Virus record (IMG/VR): IMGVR_UViG_3300035162_003982
Location: 1 to 20,559 of that record
DNA: 20,559 nt
Reading direction: 5' to 3' (one strand)
Source: a virus
Shown here: one piece after another, positions 12,056-20,559 of the stretch
How the letters are laid out: each line of letters begins with the position of its first letter
How positions within the stretch are numbered: position 1 is the stretch's first letter
Notes under the pieces: model-generated
The model's database searches: none
What the model was told of the DNA's origin: nothing
The model's input: only the letters and a program-made list of their open reading frames with translations
Translations under genes and position numbers: made by a program

Positions 12056-13714
12056 CTATAACCTCGCGTCAACTGCCCAATTTCCGGCAGAACCGTCTGT
12101 TTGAAGCACAGCACCTGTCCCATCTCCTGAATTTCCATCTATTATAACTGTCAACCGACACCCGTCCTCATTAATATCGTTCGCTGTTATTGAACCACCC
12201 CCAGCAGCAGTGACATCCTCTATTGCAGAGGATTGGATTTGCCAATGGTCGCCTGTAGAAAAAGTAACTGATGGGATTGCCCTTTTCCTTTTATACATGA
12301 ACTGCATTTGTGCTACTGTGGTTGTGGAAAAAACACCTACAGCACCCGCAGACGAACCATTCCCAGCAGCAAAATTTGTATTGTATTCAAAGTACCTCCC
12401 AATCCTATCTAATTCCTCCTGATGACTCCGACCAATAAAAGGTAATGCAACTGCGCCTTTGTCTATTTTGATTTGGGCGAATAGCATGTTGTTGGAGGTT
12501 GAGTCTGCGTTGTTCACCTGATTAGTAGACGCATATACGCCCGACTCAGATAACCACACATCATTAGCTGATGTCATTTCACTCGTCCCTGCGTATATCG
12601 TGAAATGTATTTGAAGACCTTTACCATTTACATAGTCCCACGTTCCTGTACCGTCATTGGCGGGAAAAGTAAGCTCCGCTTTCTCCCATGTGTTAGTGGT
12701 TGTTTGAGTGTACTCTTTCGTTATTACCCTATCAGTAGTGGAACTTGAAAGCTGGACAGAGTTAATGCCCGTCTTGGTGTGCTTGTGCCAAAAAGACAGC
12801 GTAATTGCTTGTTGAGCAAAAGGAAGATAGTCGTACCCTTCTATTGTGTATTTAAAGTAAGCTCCATCACCTGCGTCAATAGTGTCAGCTATAGTGGTGC
12901 AATCTGATTTCATTGAATAGTTAGACTTATGCCCTGATTCTGCAACGGTAGGGACATCAGTAGATCGGCTAACGGTGTGCACATACGCATTAACTCCAGC
13001 CTCAATCCATTTCCACGTGTCGGCAAAATATCTTGAACCCCCATTTGTTAAACCAGCAAAGCTCGTCCCTTCCTGCCATGAGTTGAAGTCACCGTTGATT
13101 ATGGGGTTTTTGTCTACATAGTTTTTGTAGTCCGGTGCTTCATCTGCTCTCATGTATGAAATGCAACGCCAGTCGGCAGAAGCATACTCATAAAGAAAGG
13201 CAATATCTCCAGCAGCGGTTAAGATGTCAGCCGCGCCAGGCAGAATTAAATTAGCAGTTGAGTGAGTTAAGGTACACGCACCATCAAACTGCAAGATAAT
13301 AAAAGTCCCGATGCCTTTTGTTTTGATCGTGGCGATAGTAGTCGTGCCAGTCACATCAAACATATTACCGAATATATCAACATTAAGGTCGGTTGCGCTT
13401 GCAACGTCAGAGCCTTTTAATAACTTCAAGCCCTTGGCAAACTTCGCCATGTCAGTGCCGCCAACTTTGACATCAATCTCATCATCGGTATCGGCAGTAA
13501 TGGAAGTATCACCATCGGCATCTAAAATAATCTCTAAGCCGTTATGGTCGATGATACCTGTAATGACCGTTTGTCCATCCTTATCCACGCTATCAGTCAA
13601 TGCGGTTGCAATATCCGTCATTGTGTTGTTGTGGGTGGTGGAGGAAATCGTGGTTCCGCTAACCACAGGATTCCCCGCGACTAAGCTATATGTCCCGCTA
13701 CCATTCCTAGCCAT
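12056..13714 (-). CDS. Tail fibre / appendage protein
   Basis: The 552-aa protein has a fibre-type N-terminus (YSLVAGNPVVSGTTISSTTH, then DIATALTDSVDKDGQTVI), a beta-rich repetitive shaft region (about 60-195), and from about residue 208 (NPIINGDFNSWQEG) a carbohydrate-binding-module-like jelly-roll, with ADTWKW, LSFWHK and aromatic residues, as in many phage receptor-binding proteins. It should determine host binding. GGGGTAT precedes the ATG. It is separated from the upstream ejection-type genes by an endonuclease gene on the other strand, which must be crossed by late transcription to reach this gene unless it has its own promoter. Confidence 0.75.
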   Translation of the reverse strand: MARNGSGTYSLVAGNPVVSGTTISSTTHNNTMTDIATALTDSVDKDGQTVITGIIDHNGLEIILDADGDTSITADTDDEIDVKVGGTDMAKFAKGLKLLKGSDVASATDLNVDIFGNMFDVTGTTTIATIKTKGIGTFIILQFDGACTLTHSTANLILPGAADILTAAGDIAFLYEYASADWRCISYMRADEAPDYKNYVDKNPIINGDFNSWQEGTSFAGLTNGGSRYFADTWKWIEAGVNAYVHTVSRSTDVPTVAESGHKSNYSMKSDCTTIADTIDAGDGAYFKYTIEGYDYLPFAQQAITLSFWHKHTKTGINSVQLSSSTTDRVITKEYTQTTTNTWEKAELTFPANDGTGTWDYVNGKGLQIHFTIYAGTSEMTSANDVWLSESGVYASTNQVNNADSTSNNMLFAQIKIDKGAVALPFIGRSHQEELDRIGRYFEYNTNFAAGNGSSAGAVGVFSTTTVAQMQFMYKRKRAIPSVTFSTGDHWQIQSSAIEDVTAAGGGSITANDINEDGCRLTVIIDGNSGDGTGAVLQTDGSAGNWAVDARL

Positions 13715-13735
13715 TAGTATACCCCGCAGTTAGTG

Positions 13736-13744
13736 TGTTATAAT
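13736..13744 (+). promoter_or_regulatory. Extended -10 promoter for the plus-strand endonuclease gene
   Basis: TGTTATAAT is a perfect extended -10 (TGnTATAAT), with the hexamer at 13739-13744, 28 bp before the ATG at 13773. No good -35 is seen, which is usual for this class. Confidence 0.55.
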
Positions 13745-13772
13745 AAACAAACATGATAAAGAGACTCCTGTA

Positions 13773-14291
13773 ATGAGAAATAAAAAACTTCAATCTATGT
13801 ACAACACATGGGCAAACATGATCCAGCGTTGCGAAAACCCAAACCGTAAAGATTACAAGTATTGGGGTGGTCGAGGGATTAAGGTCTGCGAAAGATGGCG
13901 AACCATAAACCCGCGAGGAAAAGGGTTTAAAAACTTTGTTGAGGATATGGGGCAACGCCCACCACAACTAACACTTGATCGTATTGATAATAACGGTAAT
14001 TACACTCCTAAAAATTGTCGTTGGGCAACTCGCAGCGAGCAATGGAAAAACTCCAGAAGTGATATAACACCAGCCGTTCTCGCTCATGCCACCAAACAAA
14101 GAGCTAGAACCCATTGCAAACGAGGTCATGAGTTCACTTCTGAAAATACTTATGTTCATAATAATACAAGAAACTGCAAAACCTGTCGCAGAGCTATGGA
14201 CAGATGGCTTTACTACGATAAAAAAAGACCAATAGAAGAATTTTACTATCCTGCTGGCAAGCCTGGAAGAAAGCCGAAAAATGCTGACTAA
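13773..14291 (+). CDS. HNH homing-type endonuclease with zinc-binding C-terminus
   Basis: This 172-aa protein has the same HNH module as the gene at 9330: [61 protein letters not shown]. Instead of an AP2 domain it ends with [18 protein letters not shown] and NCKTCRR, a Cys/His set (CxxGH...CxxC) likely to bind zinc. It is the only plus-strand gene in the late region and has its own extended -10 promoter. It ends 5 bp from the stop of the convergent ejection gene. No group I intron features were noticed, so it looks like a free-standing mobile gene. Confidence 0.9.
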   Translation: MRNKKLQSMYNTWANMIQRCENPNRKDYKYWGGRGIKVCERWRTINPRGKGFKNFVEDMGQRPPQLTLDRIDNNGNYTPKNCRWATRSEQWKNSRSDITPAVLAHATKQRARTHCKRGHEFTSENTYVHNNTRNCKTCRRAMDRWLYYDKKRPIEEFYYPAGKPGRKPKNAD

Positions 14292-14296
14292 TGTTG

Positions 14297-15949
14297 TTAT
14301 TGTTGCCCTTGTAATGCAGAAACCAAACCGCGATTTGTAATCGCCCTCATAGGATCTGTTTTTGGTTTGCCAAGCTGTTGTGCAATTGTGTTCTGAAATT
14401 TCTGCACGTTGTTCATCCCCATTTGAGTCGCAATAGCGTCAGCAGTAAATGCTGTACCTTGCATTCCTGCGGCAGTTGCTGCGCCTGCGCCTGGACCCAA
14501 TGCGTCTGTTACCATTACTGATGGACCAAGAGTGCCTACACCCGACACTGGACCTTTTATAGCAAACTTGCCCATGAACCGCAGAAAGTTTTGAGGTATA
14601 TCGCCTCGAACAATTTTCAGTATATTTTCTTGTTCTTCTTTCGTAAAAGACTTAAATATTTTCTTGTTGTTTGCTACCGTTCTAAACTCTTGTCTTAGCG
14701 CAGTTTCCTTGCCAGCCTGAGTGTAGTTTGCTGCTTTATTTTCAACTCGAAACCAGATGTCTTCAAGCAATTCTAGCTTCTTGTTTGTGCGCCATAAACC
14801 ACGAGCCTGCTTTAGCACTTCCATCGCGGCAGGGTTACCGGAGGTGAGTTGTGTTTGTACTGTGGACTCCATAAAGTCATCAATAGTGTCAACTATGCCT
14901 CCACCGATACCTGCTTGTGCGGCGTTCTTTGGATCTGACCTTTCGGCATTACGCGCAATAATTCTTAATTGTTCCATTTGTTTCAATGACATTGGCTTCC
15001 CTTTATATGCCGCCAGCTCCTCAACAAGTCCTTGTATGGCAGGAGTGATGCGTTTGTTGTAACCTAAACTTATCAACACACCATCAATATTCTGTGCTAA
15101 ATCATCGGTAGCAGCAGCATTGTAACCAGCCCCCATTGCATCAGACCGCTTATAAGCATCAGTAGCTTGCTTTTTAAACACTTCTCTTGTTTCTGCTAAG
15201 GTTTCTAGTTTCTTCGGGCGAAACCCACCACCAGCAATAGCAACACCTGTTCCTGCTAAGATACCAAGAACAGGATTATCGGTCATCTCTGTTACAGCAG
15301 ATGAAGCTGCCGCAGCTGGCGCAGTGACTGCCATTTGAGTGCCGGGTGCGGTTGATAGTTGTTTGGCTATCTGTTTGCCACCTTCTGTCTTGGCAGTTTT
15401 TGCAAGTCTCAGTAATGCTGCTAACTGAGGTCCACCTGTACCCGTTGCATCGCCTGCGGCACTTATTGCCCGTTCAGTTGTCGTTTCTGGTTTCGGACCA
15501 TTAAAGCTCATCAGATTCTTCACAATCTCAGATGGCATTTGATCAAACGGCTCAAATCCACCCTCACCCTCGACCATCTTGTTATAACCAGAAGTCATTA
15601 GGTCGGCGGCAGGTAACATAAAACCACCTGCAATAGCTCCAGGAGGACCAGCAATAGCACCACCAGCTAGACCCAATGCAAGGTTAGGACTTGCGCTACG
15701 AGTAAAAATACTAGCTTTCCGTAACGCTTCATCCTCAAAACTTCTGCTAGGCGTTTCGGGGCTATCTTCTACAGGAGGGATATAGTCTTGCTCTTGCGAT
15801 GTGGATACTATAAAAAAATCATCACCTCTCTTTTTAAGCGTCCCTTTTTCAACAGGTGTAATTTCATCGCCCTTCTGGATAAAATACGCACCGTCTTGAT
15901 TTTTCTTTAACGTCCCTTTTTCAACAGGGATAAGATTATCAGGAGGCAT
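14297..15949 (-). CDS. Putative DNA-ejection / internal virion protein
   Basis: This 550-aa protein starts with two copies of a 24-residue unit (PVEKGTLKK at 8-16 and 32-40, each followed by D..FI). A glycine-rich hydrophobic segment (LALGLAGGAIAGPPGAIAGG, 89-108) and further Ala/Gly-rich stretches could insert into membranes. The C-terminal half (LWRTNKKLELLEDIWFRVEN, EFRTVANN, SFTKEEQENILKIVRGD, FLRFMGKFA) matches a phage protein family I recall from podovirus-like virion blocks. A role in passing DNA through the cell envelope is inferred. It starts at TAATG, overlapping the upstream stop by one base. Confidence 0.65.
   Translation of the reverse strand: MPPDNLIPVEKGTLKKNQDGAYFIQKGDEITPVEKGTLKKRGDDFFIVSTSQEQDYIPPVEDSPETPSRSFEDEALRKASIFTRSASPNLALGLAGGAIAGPPGAIAGGFMLPAADLMTSGYNKMVEGEGGFEPFDQMPSEIVKNLMSFNGPKPETTTERAISAAGDATGTGGPQLAALLRLAKTAKTEGGKQIAKQLSTAPGTQMAVTAPAAAASSAVTEMTDNPVLGILAGTGVAIAGGGFRPKKLETLAETREVFKKQATDAYKRSDAMGAGYNAAATDDLAQNIDGVLISLGYNKRITPAIQGLVEELAAYKGKPMSLKQMEQLRIIARNAERSDPKNAAQAGIGGGIVDTIDDFMESTVQTQLTSGNPAAMEVLKQARGLWRTNKKLELLEDIWFRVENKAANYTQAGKETALRQEFRTVANNKKIFKSFTKEEQENILKIVRGDIPQNFLRFMGKFAIKGPVSGVGTLGPSVMVTDALGPGAGAATAAGMQGTAFTADAIATQMGMNNVQKFQNTIAQQLGKPKTDPMRAITNRGLVSALQGQQ
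15840..15928 (-). repeat. 72-bp-period tandem repeat in the ejection gene
   Basis: GTCCCTTTTTCAACAGG occurs exactly at 15840-15856 and 15912-15928, a period of 72 bp or 24 codons. It encodes the two PVEKGTLKK units near the protein's start. The sequence between has diverged, so the duplication is not recent. Confidence 0.85.
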
Positions 15950-17148
15950 TAATACACATCCTCTAATTCGCCAACACCACCACCCTGAAGGTTCCGTAAT
16001 CGCTCAGCCTCAACCTTGACTTTGCCACGCTGCGCTTCGATAAAGGCTTGCAACTGATATTGTTTTTCCTCTGGACTTGAATCAGGATTAACTAACGCCG
16101 CTTTCAAAGAATCACCTTCAGCCTTTGTGAATGCCGCGCCGAATGTTTGACGCAACAATGGTAATACTTCGTTATCGACAGTTGACACAAGTTTTGCCCT
16201 GTCTTTAGCTCCAACACTCGCAGGATTTTTCATCTGACGATTCCATGTATCGTTCATCTGGTCTGCCCATGTGTATGTCGCTGTTTTACCTAACCCGGTT
16301 AGTTTGTTAACAACTTCTTCAAGGTGAGGGAGCCTTGCGTTCATCTCAGCAACGGTGTTAGAAACCGATCCTATTTCTGATCCAAGAGCTTCAGCTCCTT
16401 TTGTCTTCTGCGCGATAATTGGGTTCATTACTTCTTTAACATCTGACCTCGCTTGTTCTTCACCACCAGCAACTGATGACCTATGATCGACTGTTTCTCC
16501 CGGTTTCAAAGTAACAGTTCCTCCAGGCGCAGGAGTAATCGCCCCGGTGACAGCATCACGATTCCCAAATAACCCACCTAAATTAATAGCCGGGTTTGTT
16601 CGCTTCATTGTTAAATATTCCTTTTTCTCTGCGTCAGTCATATCCTGGTAGGCTTGCCACTCGGCAATATTCGATGGCATAGACGAGGGTGTACTGGCTT
16701 TCTTCTTAGCCAAATTAATCGCTAACTGATTCGTCAGAGCCGTCTTTTGAGCCATTGGTGACTGATAGGGTTCTGGTTTAAGCGGGTCAATAGGCTCAAT
16801 AAGCTCATTACTATCAGCAGGATGAGCACGTAATCTGTCTATTAATGCGTTGCTGCTGCGCTCCGTCAAAGGCGTATCATTAACACCATCGCCGTTAGTA
16901 TCTCCAACGTCAAAGTCTGCTCTGCTGCGAGTCAGAATATCGTTAAGCTCACTCATTTCTAATGCTTTATTTTCTGCCTCCTGCTCCTGTAATTTTTCTC
17001 TACCTTTCTTTCCGTAATGCCCTCGCAAAATATCAGCAATACCACTTAACGGGTTGTAAGAAACGCCTGTACTTCTGTTTCTAGGGGCAGAGTAATTATC
17101 AAGCAGGGCTTGTCGGCGAGCTACGGATTTAGCGTCAAGATAAGCCAT
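15949..17148 (-). CDS. Putative internal virion / ejection protein
   Basis: A 399-aa, mostly helical and hydrophilic protein. Residues 79-93 contain DVGDTNGDGVND, an EF-hand/dockerin-like calcium-binding loop (D83, N85, D87, D91). The C-terminal region (VDNEVLPLLRQTFGAAFTKAEGDSLKAAL, about 325-353, then QLQAFIEAQRGKVKVEAERL) is a helical segment seen in phage proteins of the same block. It overlaps both neighbours by one base. A structural or injected-protein role is inferred from context. Confidence 0.55.
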   Translation of the reverse strand: MAYLDAKSVARRQALLDNYSAPRNRSTGVSYNPLSGIADILRGHYGKKGREKLQEQEAENKALEMSELNDILTRSRADFDVGDTNGDGVNDTPLTERSSNALIDRLRAHPADSNELIEPIDPLKPEPYQSPMAQKTALTNQLAINLAKKKASTPSSMPSNIAEWQAYQDMTDAEKKEYLTMKRTNPAINLGGLFGNRDAVTGAITPAPGGTVTLKPGETVDHRSSVAGGEEQARSDVKEVMNPIIAQKTKGAEALGSEIGSVSNTVAEMNARLPHLEEVVNKLTGLGKTATYTWADQMNDTWNRQMKNPASVGAKDRAKLVSTVDNEVLPLLRQTFGAAFTKAEGDSLKAALVNPDSSPEEKQYQLQAFIEAQRGKVKVEAERLRNLQGGGVGELEDVY

Positions 17149-18467
17149 TAAGGTGCTCCCGCATAAGCCGCGCCGATACTAGCCGCGCCCTCTAATGGGT
17201 TCCAATAACCTGCCATCTGGTTCTGATAGTTCTGTTGAGCAAAGTTACCTGCCGCTAAAGTCGAATCAAATAGAGGTGCTGGCTGGACGTTCGTACCCTG
17301 ATAACCCTGATAGCTGTAAGGTTGGATCTGATTGCCTGAACGTAGAGAATTAGTCTCGTTCAATGGCACGTTGCGGTCATAGGCTTGCTCTTGAATAGCG
17401 CGACCTCTGTCAGCCGTAGTTGCTGCCTGTGCGCCCTGAGCCAAGTTAGCCTGTTGAGCTTGCTGAGACATCTGAGAATCAAATAAGCCCTGTCTCTCGC
17501 CCCATTCCATACCTCGATTGGAGCGTTGCTCACCAAGTAGTCTGGATTGTTCTTGACCAGCATTAACAATCGCACCCAACCTGAAATCATTTTCTGATCG
17601 GTTCAGGTCACGGTTGTTTGTATCCCACGCACTGCCGCCACGAGTATGACCTTGCGTAATTAACTGGTTATTGGCTTGTGTTCTGCGCTCGTCAAACTCA
17701 GGTTGATACCTCTCCATTAATGCCTGAACAATTCTATCCGCGCCGCCAACAGTTGCATCATCGACACCGGACATATTGGCATTGCTTAATTGGTCCACAT
17801 CACCGATCTGGCTTGCATCATACGCATCTACTTGAGGCGCACCGGATGTGTCCCAGGGAGTATTAAAGGATTCGTTGATACGACCAAGCTGGTTCTCACC
17901 TGTATCCAACATGCCCTGTTGCAGACGCTCGTTGGTGTCATAGATGTTTTGTTGGTCTGGAGAGAGGGATTGGATAATAGTAGGTTGGTCTTGGAAGCCG
18001 CCTTGATTGCCACCTCCAGAAACCACATTACCATCCCCGTCTACCCAGTAACCCTGTGTTGCTGGTGGGTTGCCTGTATAGCCACCATCATTTAAACCAG
18101 TTCCCCATGTCCCGAAATTATAAGTTCCTTGCGTACCTGGCGTACCTTCCACCCATGTAGCTTGATTAGCATCGCCGTCTGCTGATGCAGGATTGTCATA
18201 CATTACCTGACCGTCTTGCACATAGCCACTACCCTGAGCAGGCGTACCCCATGAGACAGTCTGTGAACCGCCCGGTGTGTAGACATTCGGGTTGTTCATG
18301 CGTCCTTGAAGACGCGCAGTCTCTATATTATTCTCGCCCTGCTCTCTCGCCGCGCCAGCGTAATCCGGTGCAGCGGGTGCTTTGGGCTTACTGAAGAATA
18401 ATATTAAGCCGCATCTGTAGAGTGAATATTCGAGCCATTGCCCAAGGTATTCTTTAATTTTAGCCAT
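17148..18467 (-). CDS. Virion protein, Gly/Gln/Asn-rich
   Basis: This 439-aa protein begins its recognisable part at about residue 27 (KPKAPAAPDYAGAAREQGENNIETAR), a common N-terminal motif of phage virion proteins near the tail or ejection genes. It is followed by a Gly/Thr/Trp-rich region (about 95-160) and a Gln/Asn-rich helical region (QAQQANLAQGAQAA). The ATG at 18467 lies 64 nt inside the GNAT gene, with AGAG just upstream; no standard start codon appears between the GNAT stop and the PAAPDY motif, which supports this start. Exact virion location is unknown. Confidence 0.6.
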   Translation of the reverse strand: MAKIKEYLGQWLEYSLYRCGLILFFSKPKAPAAPDYAGAAREQGENNIETARLQGRMNNPNVYTPGGSQTVSWGTPAQGSGYVQDGQVMYDNPASADGDANQATWVEGTPGTQGTYNFGTWGTGLNDGGYTGNPPATQGYWVDGDGNVVSGGGNQGGFQDQPTIIQSLSPDQQNIYDTNERLQQGMLDTGENQLGRINESFNTPWDTSGAPQVDAYDASQIGDVDQLSNANMSGVDDATVGGADRIVQALMERYQPEFDERRTQANNQLITQGHTRGGSAWDTNNRDLNRSENDFRLGAIVNAGQEQSRLLGEQRSNRGMEWGERQGLFDSQMSQQAQQANLAQGAQAATTADRGRAIQEQAYDRNVPLNETNSLRSGNQIQPYSYQGYQGTNVQPAPLFDSTLAAGNFAQQNYQNQMAGYWNPLEGAASIGAAYAGAP

Positions 18468-18868
18468 TTACATTTCTCTTTTAACATGCCGTAGACCAGC
18501 ATATCATCGTCGGCTAATGCTTTACGCATGTTACCTTCGTACTCGAAACCTAGGTGAGTGTCAAAACGCCTAGCATCTTTGTTTTTCTTTGGTACAAGTC
18601 CAGTGATTCTATTACAATTTAATTGGTTAAACGGGTAATCAAAACAAGCAAATAAAAACTCTCTGTTGAGCCATCGTCTGCCCGGTATCGCAGCAACGTG
18701 CATCATAATATTAGGGTTCACATAGTGATTATAAATAACACCTGCAATTATTTCACCATCCTTAATTAATCCTAAAGCGGAGTAATCATCAAAAGGGAAA
18801 TGCTCACCTTCACCAATAATACCGCTGACAAACTTTGCAATCTCCTCCTTTGGTTGGGAGACTATCAC
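18404..18868 (-). CDS. GNAT-family acetyltransferase
   Basis: A 154-aa GNAT protein. DDYSALGLIKDGEIIAGVIYNHY (27-49) gives strands 2-4, IPGRRWLNREFLFACFDYPF (61-80) covers the CoA-binding region, and NCNRITGLVPKKNKDARRFDTHLGFEYEG (84-112) is the C-terminal GNAT fold end. Proteins of this sort recur within the structural block of podovirus-like phages, where the substrate is unknown. It starts with GTG in a GTGA overlap with the upstream gene and its end overlaps the next gene by 64 nt. It might act on a phage or host protein, or on modified DNA bases; nothing decides. Confidence 0.8.
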   Translation of the reverse strand: MIVSQPKEEIAKFVSGIIGEGEHFPFDDYSALGLIKDGEIIAGVIYNHYVNPNIMMHVAAIPGRRWLNREFLFACFDYPFNQLNCNRITGLVPKKNKDARRFDTHLGFEYEGNMRKALADDDMLVYGMLKEKCKWLKLKNTLGNGSNIHSTDAA

Positions 18869-20439
18869 CCCACAATGCCACCAGGCTCAAATACATAGTT
18901 GGATGCTTTCAGTCGTACTTCCAGACCACTACTCGCCGTCTGCATTCTTAACGCTGCGTATTCACCTTCAGCAAAAACAGTCTGCCAGTCATCGTTAATA
19001 TTTAAAGCACCACCCCATACACCCGAATCCCAAACAGCCGTATCCCAAACACCATAAGTAGTGCCAGAAAAATTCAAGGCACTTGTTGGTGGTTCATCCT
19101 TAAAATCAGAATTGCAAGCTATCAACACAGAGGGTGAGCCGTTTGAGAACATAAAAGGCTTAATAAGTTTAACGTGCTTTATCATGCCCGGTAGTTGGAA
19201 ATCAGTGAAAGCCTGTTGAAGCTCAGTGTCAATGTTGTTGCCGTTATCGGAATAATTTTCCCAAAACTGTCCGACAGTCTGATTGCCGCCAAAGAAGGGC
19301 TGTCCTTTAAATATCGTCCAGCAATTCGCATTGATATTATCGAAAGTTGTCCATGCACCTGTGATGGTGTTCATGGCGTACTGTTGCTGATTCGAGCCAG
19401 TTGTTCTAGGCACATTTAAAATCAACATATTTGCCTCTGGATAAGATACTATCTGCCATCCAAAATTTGTGGAGTACAGAGCTGATGCGTCCGCTATAGC
19501 ATTTTTAATATTAAACGTAATCGCAGAAGTTGCGTCAGTTTCGGAAGCTATCAACGCTTTGGACAAAGGATAAACACCCTCCTCCAGTATCAATAATGCC
19601 TCACCTCTAAATCTTAATAGTGGGCGAGTGCCAATCGGCTTACCAACAGACCAAACGCCAACAATGCCCCATGTGCTTAAGCTGGTCGGGTCTGATCCGC
19701 GATAAGCTACCACCTCACCCTCTGAGGTAATCGCGTACCAATAGTCATCAGGACCATCACCGCCGTCAAAGGTGTAAGTGCCGCCAGCAACCAAGTGACC
19801 GCCAAGTTTACATACCCCTGATAAGTCTAATTTCTCAGCCGCACCACCAACCGCATCAACAGGCAAAAACCATGCGTGTAAGGAGTTAACCTCTATCATC
19901 CATAAGCGTCTGTGATGCACCCAAGGTGCTTTCAATTTGGTAGTCGTTACTCCAGTAATTGCAGGAGATGACACGCCCGTAATTTCTATCCAACTGCTAT
20001 TGTTCCAATAATACGGCGTGTCATTACCGGCATCGTTAAAGCAGCACAAATACGATGTGCCTGATGTATTGGTAAAGTTAATCGAAGACCATCTGGCATC
20101 CGCTAAAGAGGCTTGTACCGCTGCTCCTGCCGCACCTGCTGTAGTGGCATCAAAGAAGTCAGTCCCTTCCGCACAGAATAGCGTTTCAGTGCCGTCAGGT
20201 TTAACATAAGGCATCAATGATTCAACCTGCCCATTCATACCCGTCAGATGATCATTCGCGCCCTTCCTGACCATAATATCTCTGGTAGTACACCACCAGT
20301 TCTGCATGACGTTTGCGTACTGAGGCTGCATCGTTGCGGCAGAATCACGCGCATTTAAACCACCCACCGGAGCAGGCACAGTTGCCGTCCTACTCGCGCC
20401 TCGTCTCCTTGCAACCTTCAGTAGTGAAGGGTTACGCAC
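18865..20439 (-). CDS. Beta-rich phage virion protein (tail/connector region)
   Basis: The 524-aa protein begins with a phage-typical segment: PAPVGGLNARDSAATMQPQYANVMQNWWC (22-50), then RKGANDH. The rest is repeated beta strands with Trp and Gly turns (WWCTTRD, PYYWNNSSWIEITG, WAWFL-like and VWDTAVWDSGVWGG), resembling a propeller or beta-barrel. I know this family as an uncharacterised structural protein in podovirus-like genomes. It starts with GTG right after the upstream TAG, with GGAG 7 nt before. Role probably in tail or head-tail assembly. Confidence 0.65.
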   Translation of the reverse strand: MRNPSLLKVARRRGASRTATVPAPVGGLNARDSAATMQPQYANVMQNWWCTTRDIMVRKGANDHLTGMNGQVESLMPYVKPDGTETLFCAEGTDFFDATTAGAAGAAVQASLADARWSSINFTNTSGTSYLCCFNDAGNDTPYYWNNSSWIEITGVSSPAITGVTTTKLKAPWVHHRRLWMIEVNSLHAWFLPVDAVGGAAEKLDLSGVCKLGGHLVAGGTYTFDGGDGPDDYWYAITSEGEVVAYRGSDPTSLSTWGIVGVWSVGKPIGTRPLLRFRGEALLILEEGVYPLSKALIASETDATSAITFNIKNAIADASALYSTNFGWQIVSYPEANMLILNVPRTTGSNQQQYAMNTITGAWTTFDNINANCWTIFKGQPFFGGNQTVGQFWENYSDNGNNIDTELQQAFTDFQLPGMIKHVKLIKPFMFSNGSPSVLIACNSDFKDEPPTSALNFSGTTYGVWDTAVWDSGVWGGALNINDDWQTVFAEGEYAALRMQTASSGLEVRLKASNYVFEPGGIVG

Positions 20440-20559
20440 CTAAACGCTCCAGGAACCTTGCGGGACAAATATGCCGGGTATCCGGTCAGAGCGTCCAGCA
20501 TCAAGCCTGAGCTGCCTTGCAGAACCATCCCTTGCCATTGCGTTCGCCACATTCCTCTC
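20440..20559 (-). CDS. C-terminal end of a phage structural-block gene (partial)
   Basis: From the right edge a minus-strand frame reads 39 codons to TAG at 20442-20440, including RLDAGRSDRIPGIFVPQGSW. The reading frame is open and directly abuts the GTG of the next gene, so it is the 3' end of the upstream late gene. The product cannot be named from this part. Confidence 0.6.
   Translation of the reverse strand, partial: ERNVANAMARDGSARQLRLDAGRSDRIPGIFVPQGSWSV

Noticed and set aside
13707-13967. Minus-strand frame opposite the start of the endonuclease gene
   Set aside because: It is antisense to a clear HNH domain, has no recognisable similarity and crosses the tail-fibre start.
13715-14296. 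Group I intron around the plus-strand endonuclease
   Set aside because: Fibre and ejection genes on both sides are complete and on the other strand; no interrupted gene is seen.
1-20559. tRNA or rRNA genes, IS elements, integrase, toxin-antitoxin pair
   Set aside because: No cloverleaf, rRNA, transposase, integrase or antitoxin-like sequence was recognised by eye on either strand.

Overview
The window is part of a tailed double-stranded DNA phage (or prophage) genome. Genes are tightly packed, many with 4-nt ATGA or TTGA stop/start overlaps. No host housekeeping gene, rRNA or tRNA was recognised. Replication, recombination, virion and lysis genes form modules like those of lambda-type phages of Gram-negative bacteria. 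A spanin pair (inner-membrane protein plus lipoprotein) implies a host with an outer membrane. The virion proteins (ejection-like proteins, a beta-rich 524-aa protein, a GNAT enzyme in the structural block) look podovirus-like. The host cannot be named.

Layout. (1) 6186 to 168, minus strand, early/replication operon: small HTH regulator, second HTH protein, wHTH replication-associated protein, O-like initiator with a candidate origin inside the gene, P-like protein, NinB, cytosine-C5 DNA methyltransferase, CmoA-like carboxy-SAM synthase homologue, HNH-like protein, two PD-(D/E)XK-like proteins and a NusG/RfaH-like factor. (2) 6187-6305, divergent control region with a 16-bp palindrome. (3) 6306 to 9003, plus strand, second early operon: small hypothetical genes around a RecT annealase. 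(4) 20559 to 9004, minus strand, late operon: structural and ejection proteins, GNAT, tail fibre, fibre-assembly-like protein, M15 endolysin, holin candidate, Rz-like and Rz1-like spanins. Two HNH homing-type endonuclease genes sit inside it: one between the spanin genes, one on the opposite strand between the fibre and ejection genes. (5) 1-167, a promoter-like sequence and leader followed by the first codons of another minus-strand gene.

How the parts fit. The NusG/RfaH-like gene ends the replication operon, directly before a promoter-like sequence and leader. This is the place of lambda Q and pR', so it is probably the late antiterminator. If the genome is circular or permuted, the late operon would continue off the left edge and re-enter at the right edge.

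The most interesting point is the overlapping pair at 1809-3432. The upstream gene is a C5 DNA methyltransferase whose motif X has Gly-Arg-Thr-Ile where Gly-Asn-(Ala/Ser)-Val is expected. Engineering that Asn to Lys is reported to let such enzymes use carboxy-SAM and deposit 5-carboxymethylcytosine. The downstream gene is a homologue of CmoA, the enzyme that makes carboxy-SAM from SAM and prephenate. Together they suggest a natural, phage-encoded two-gene system that puts 5-carboxymethylcytosine into DNA. This is an inference from sequence and has clear tests.
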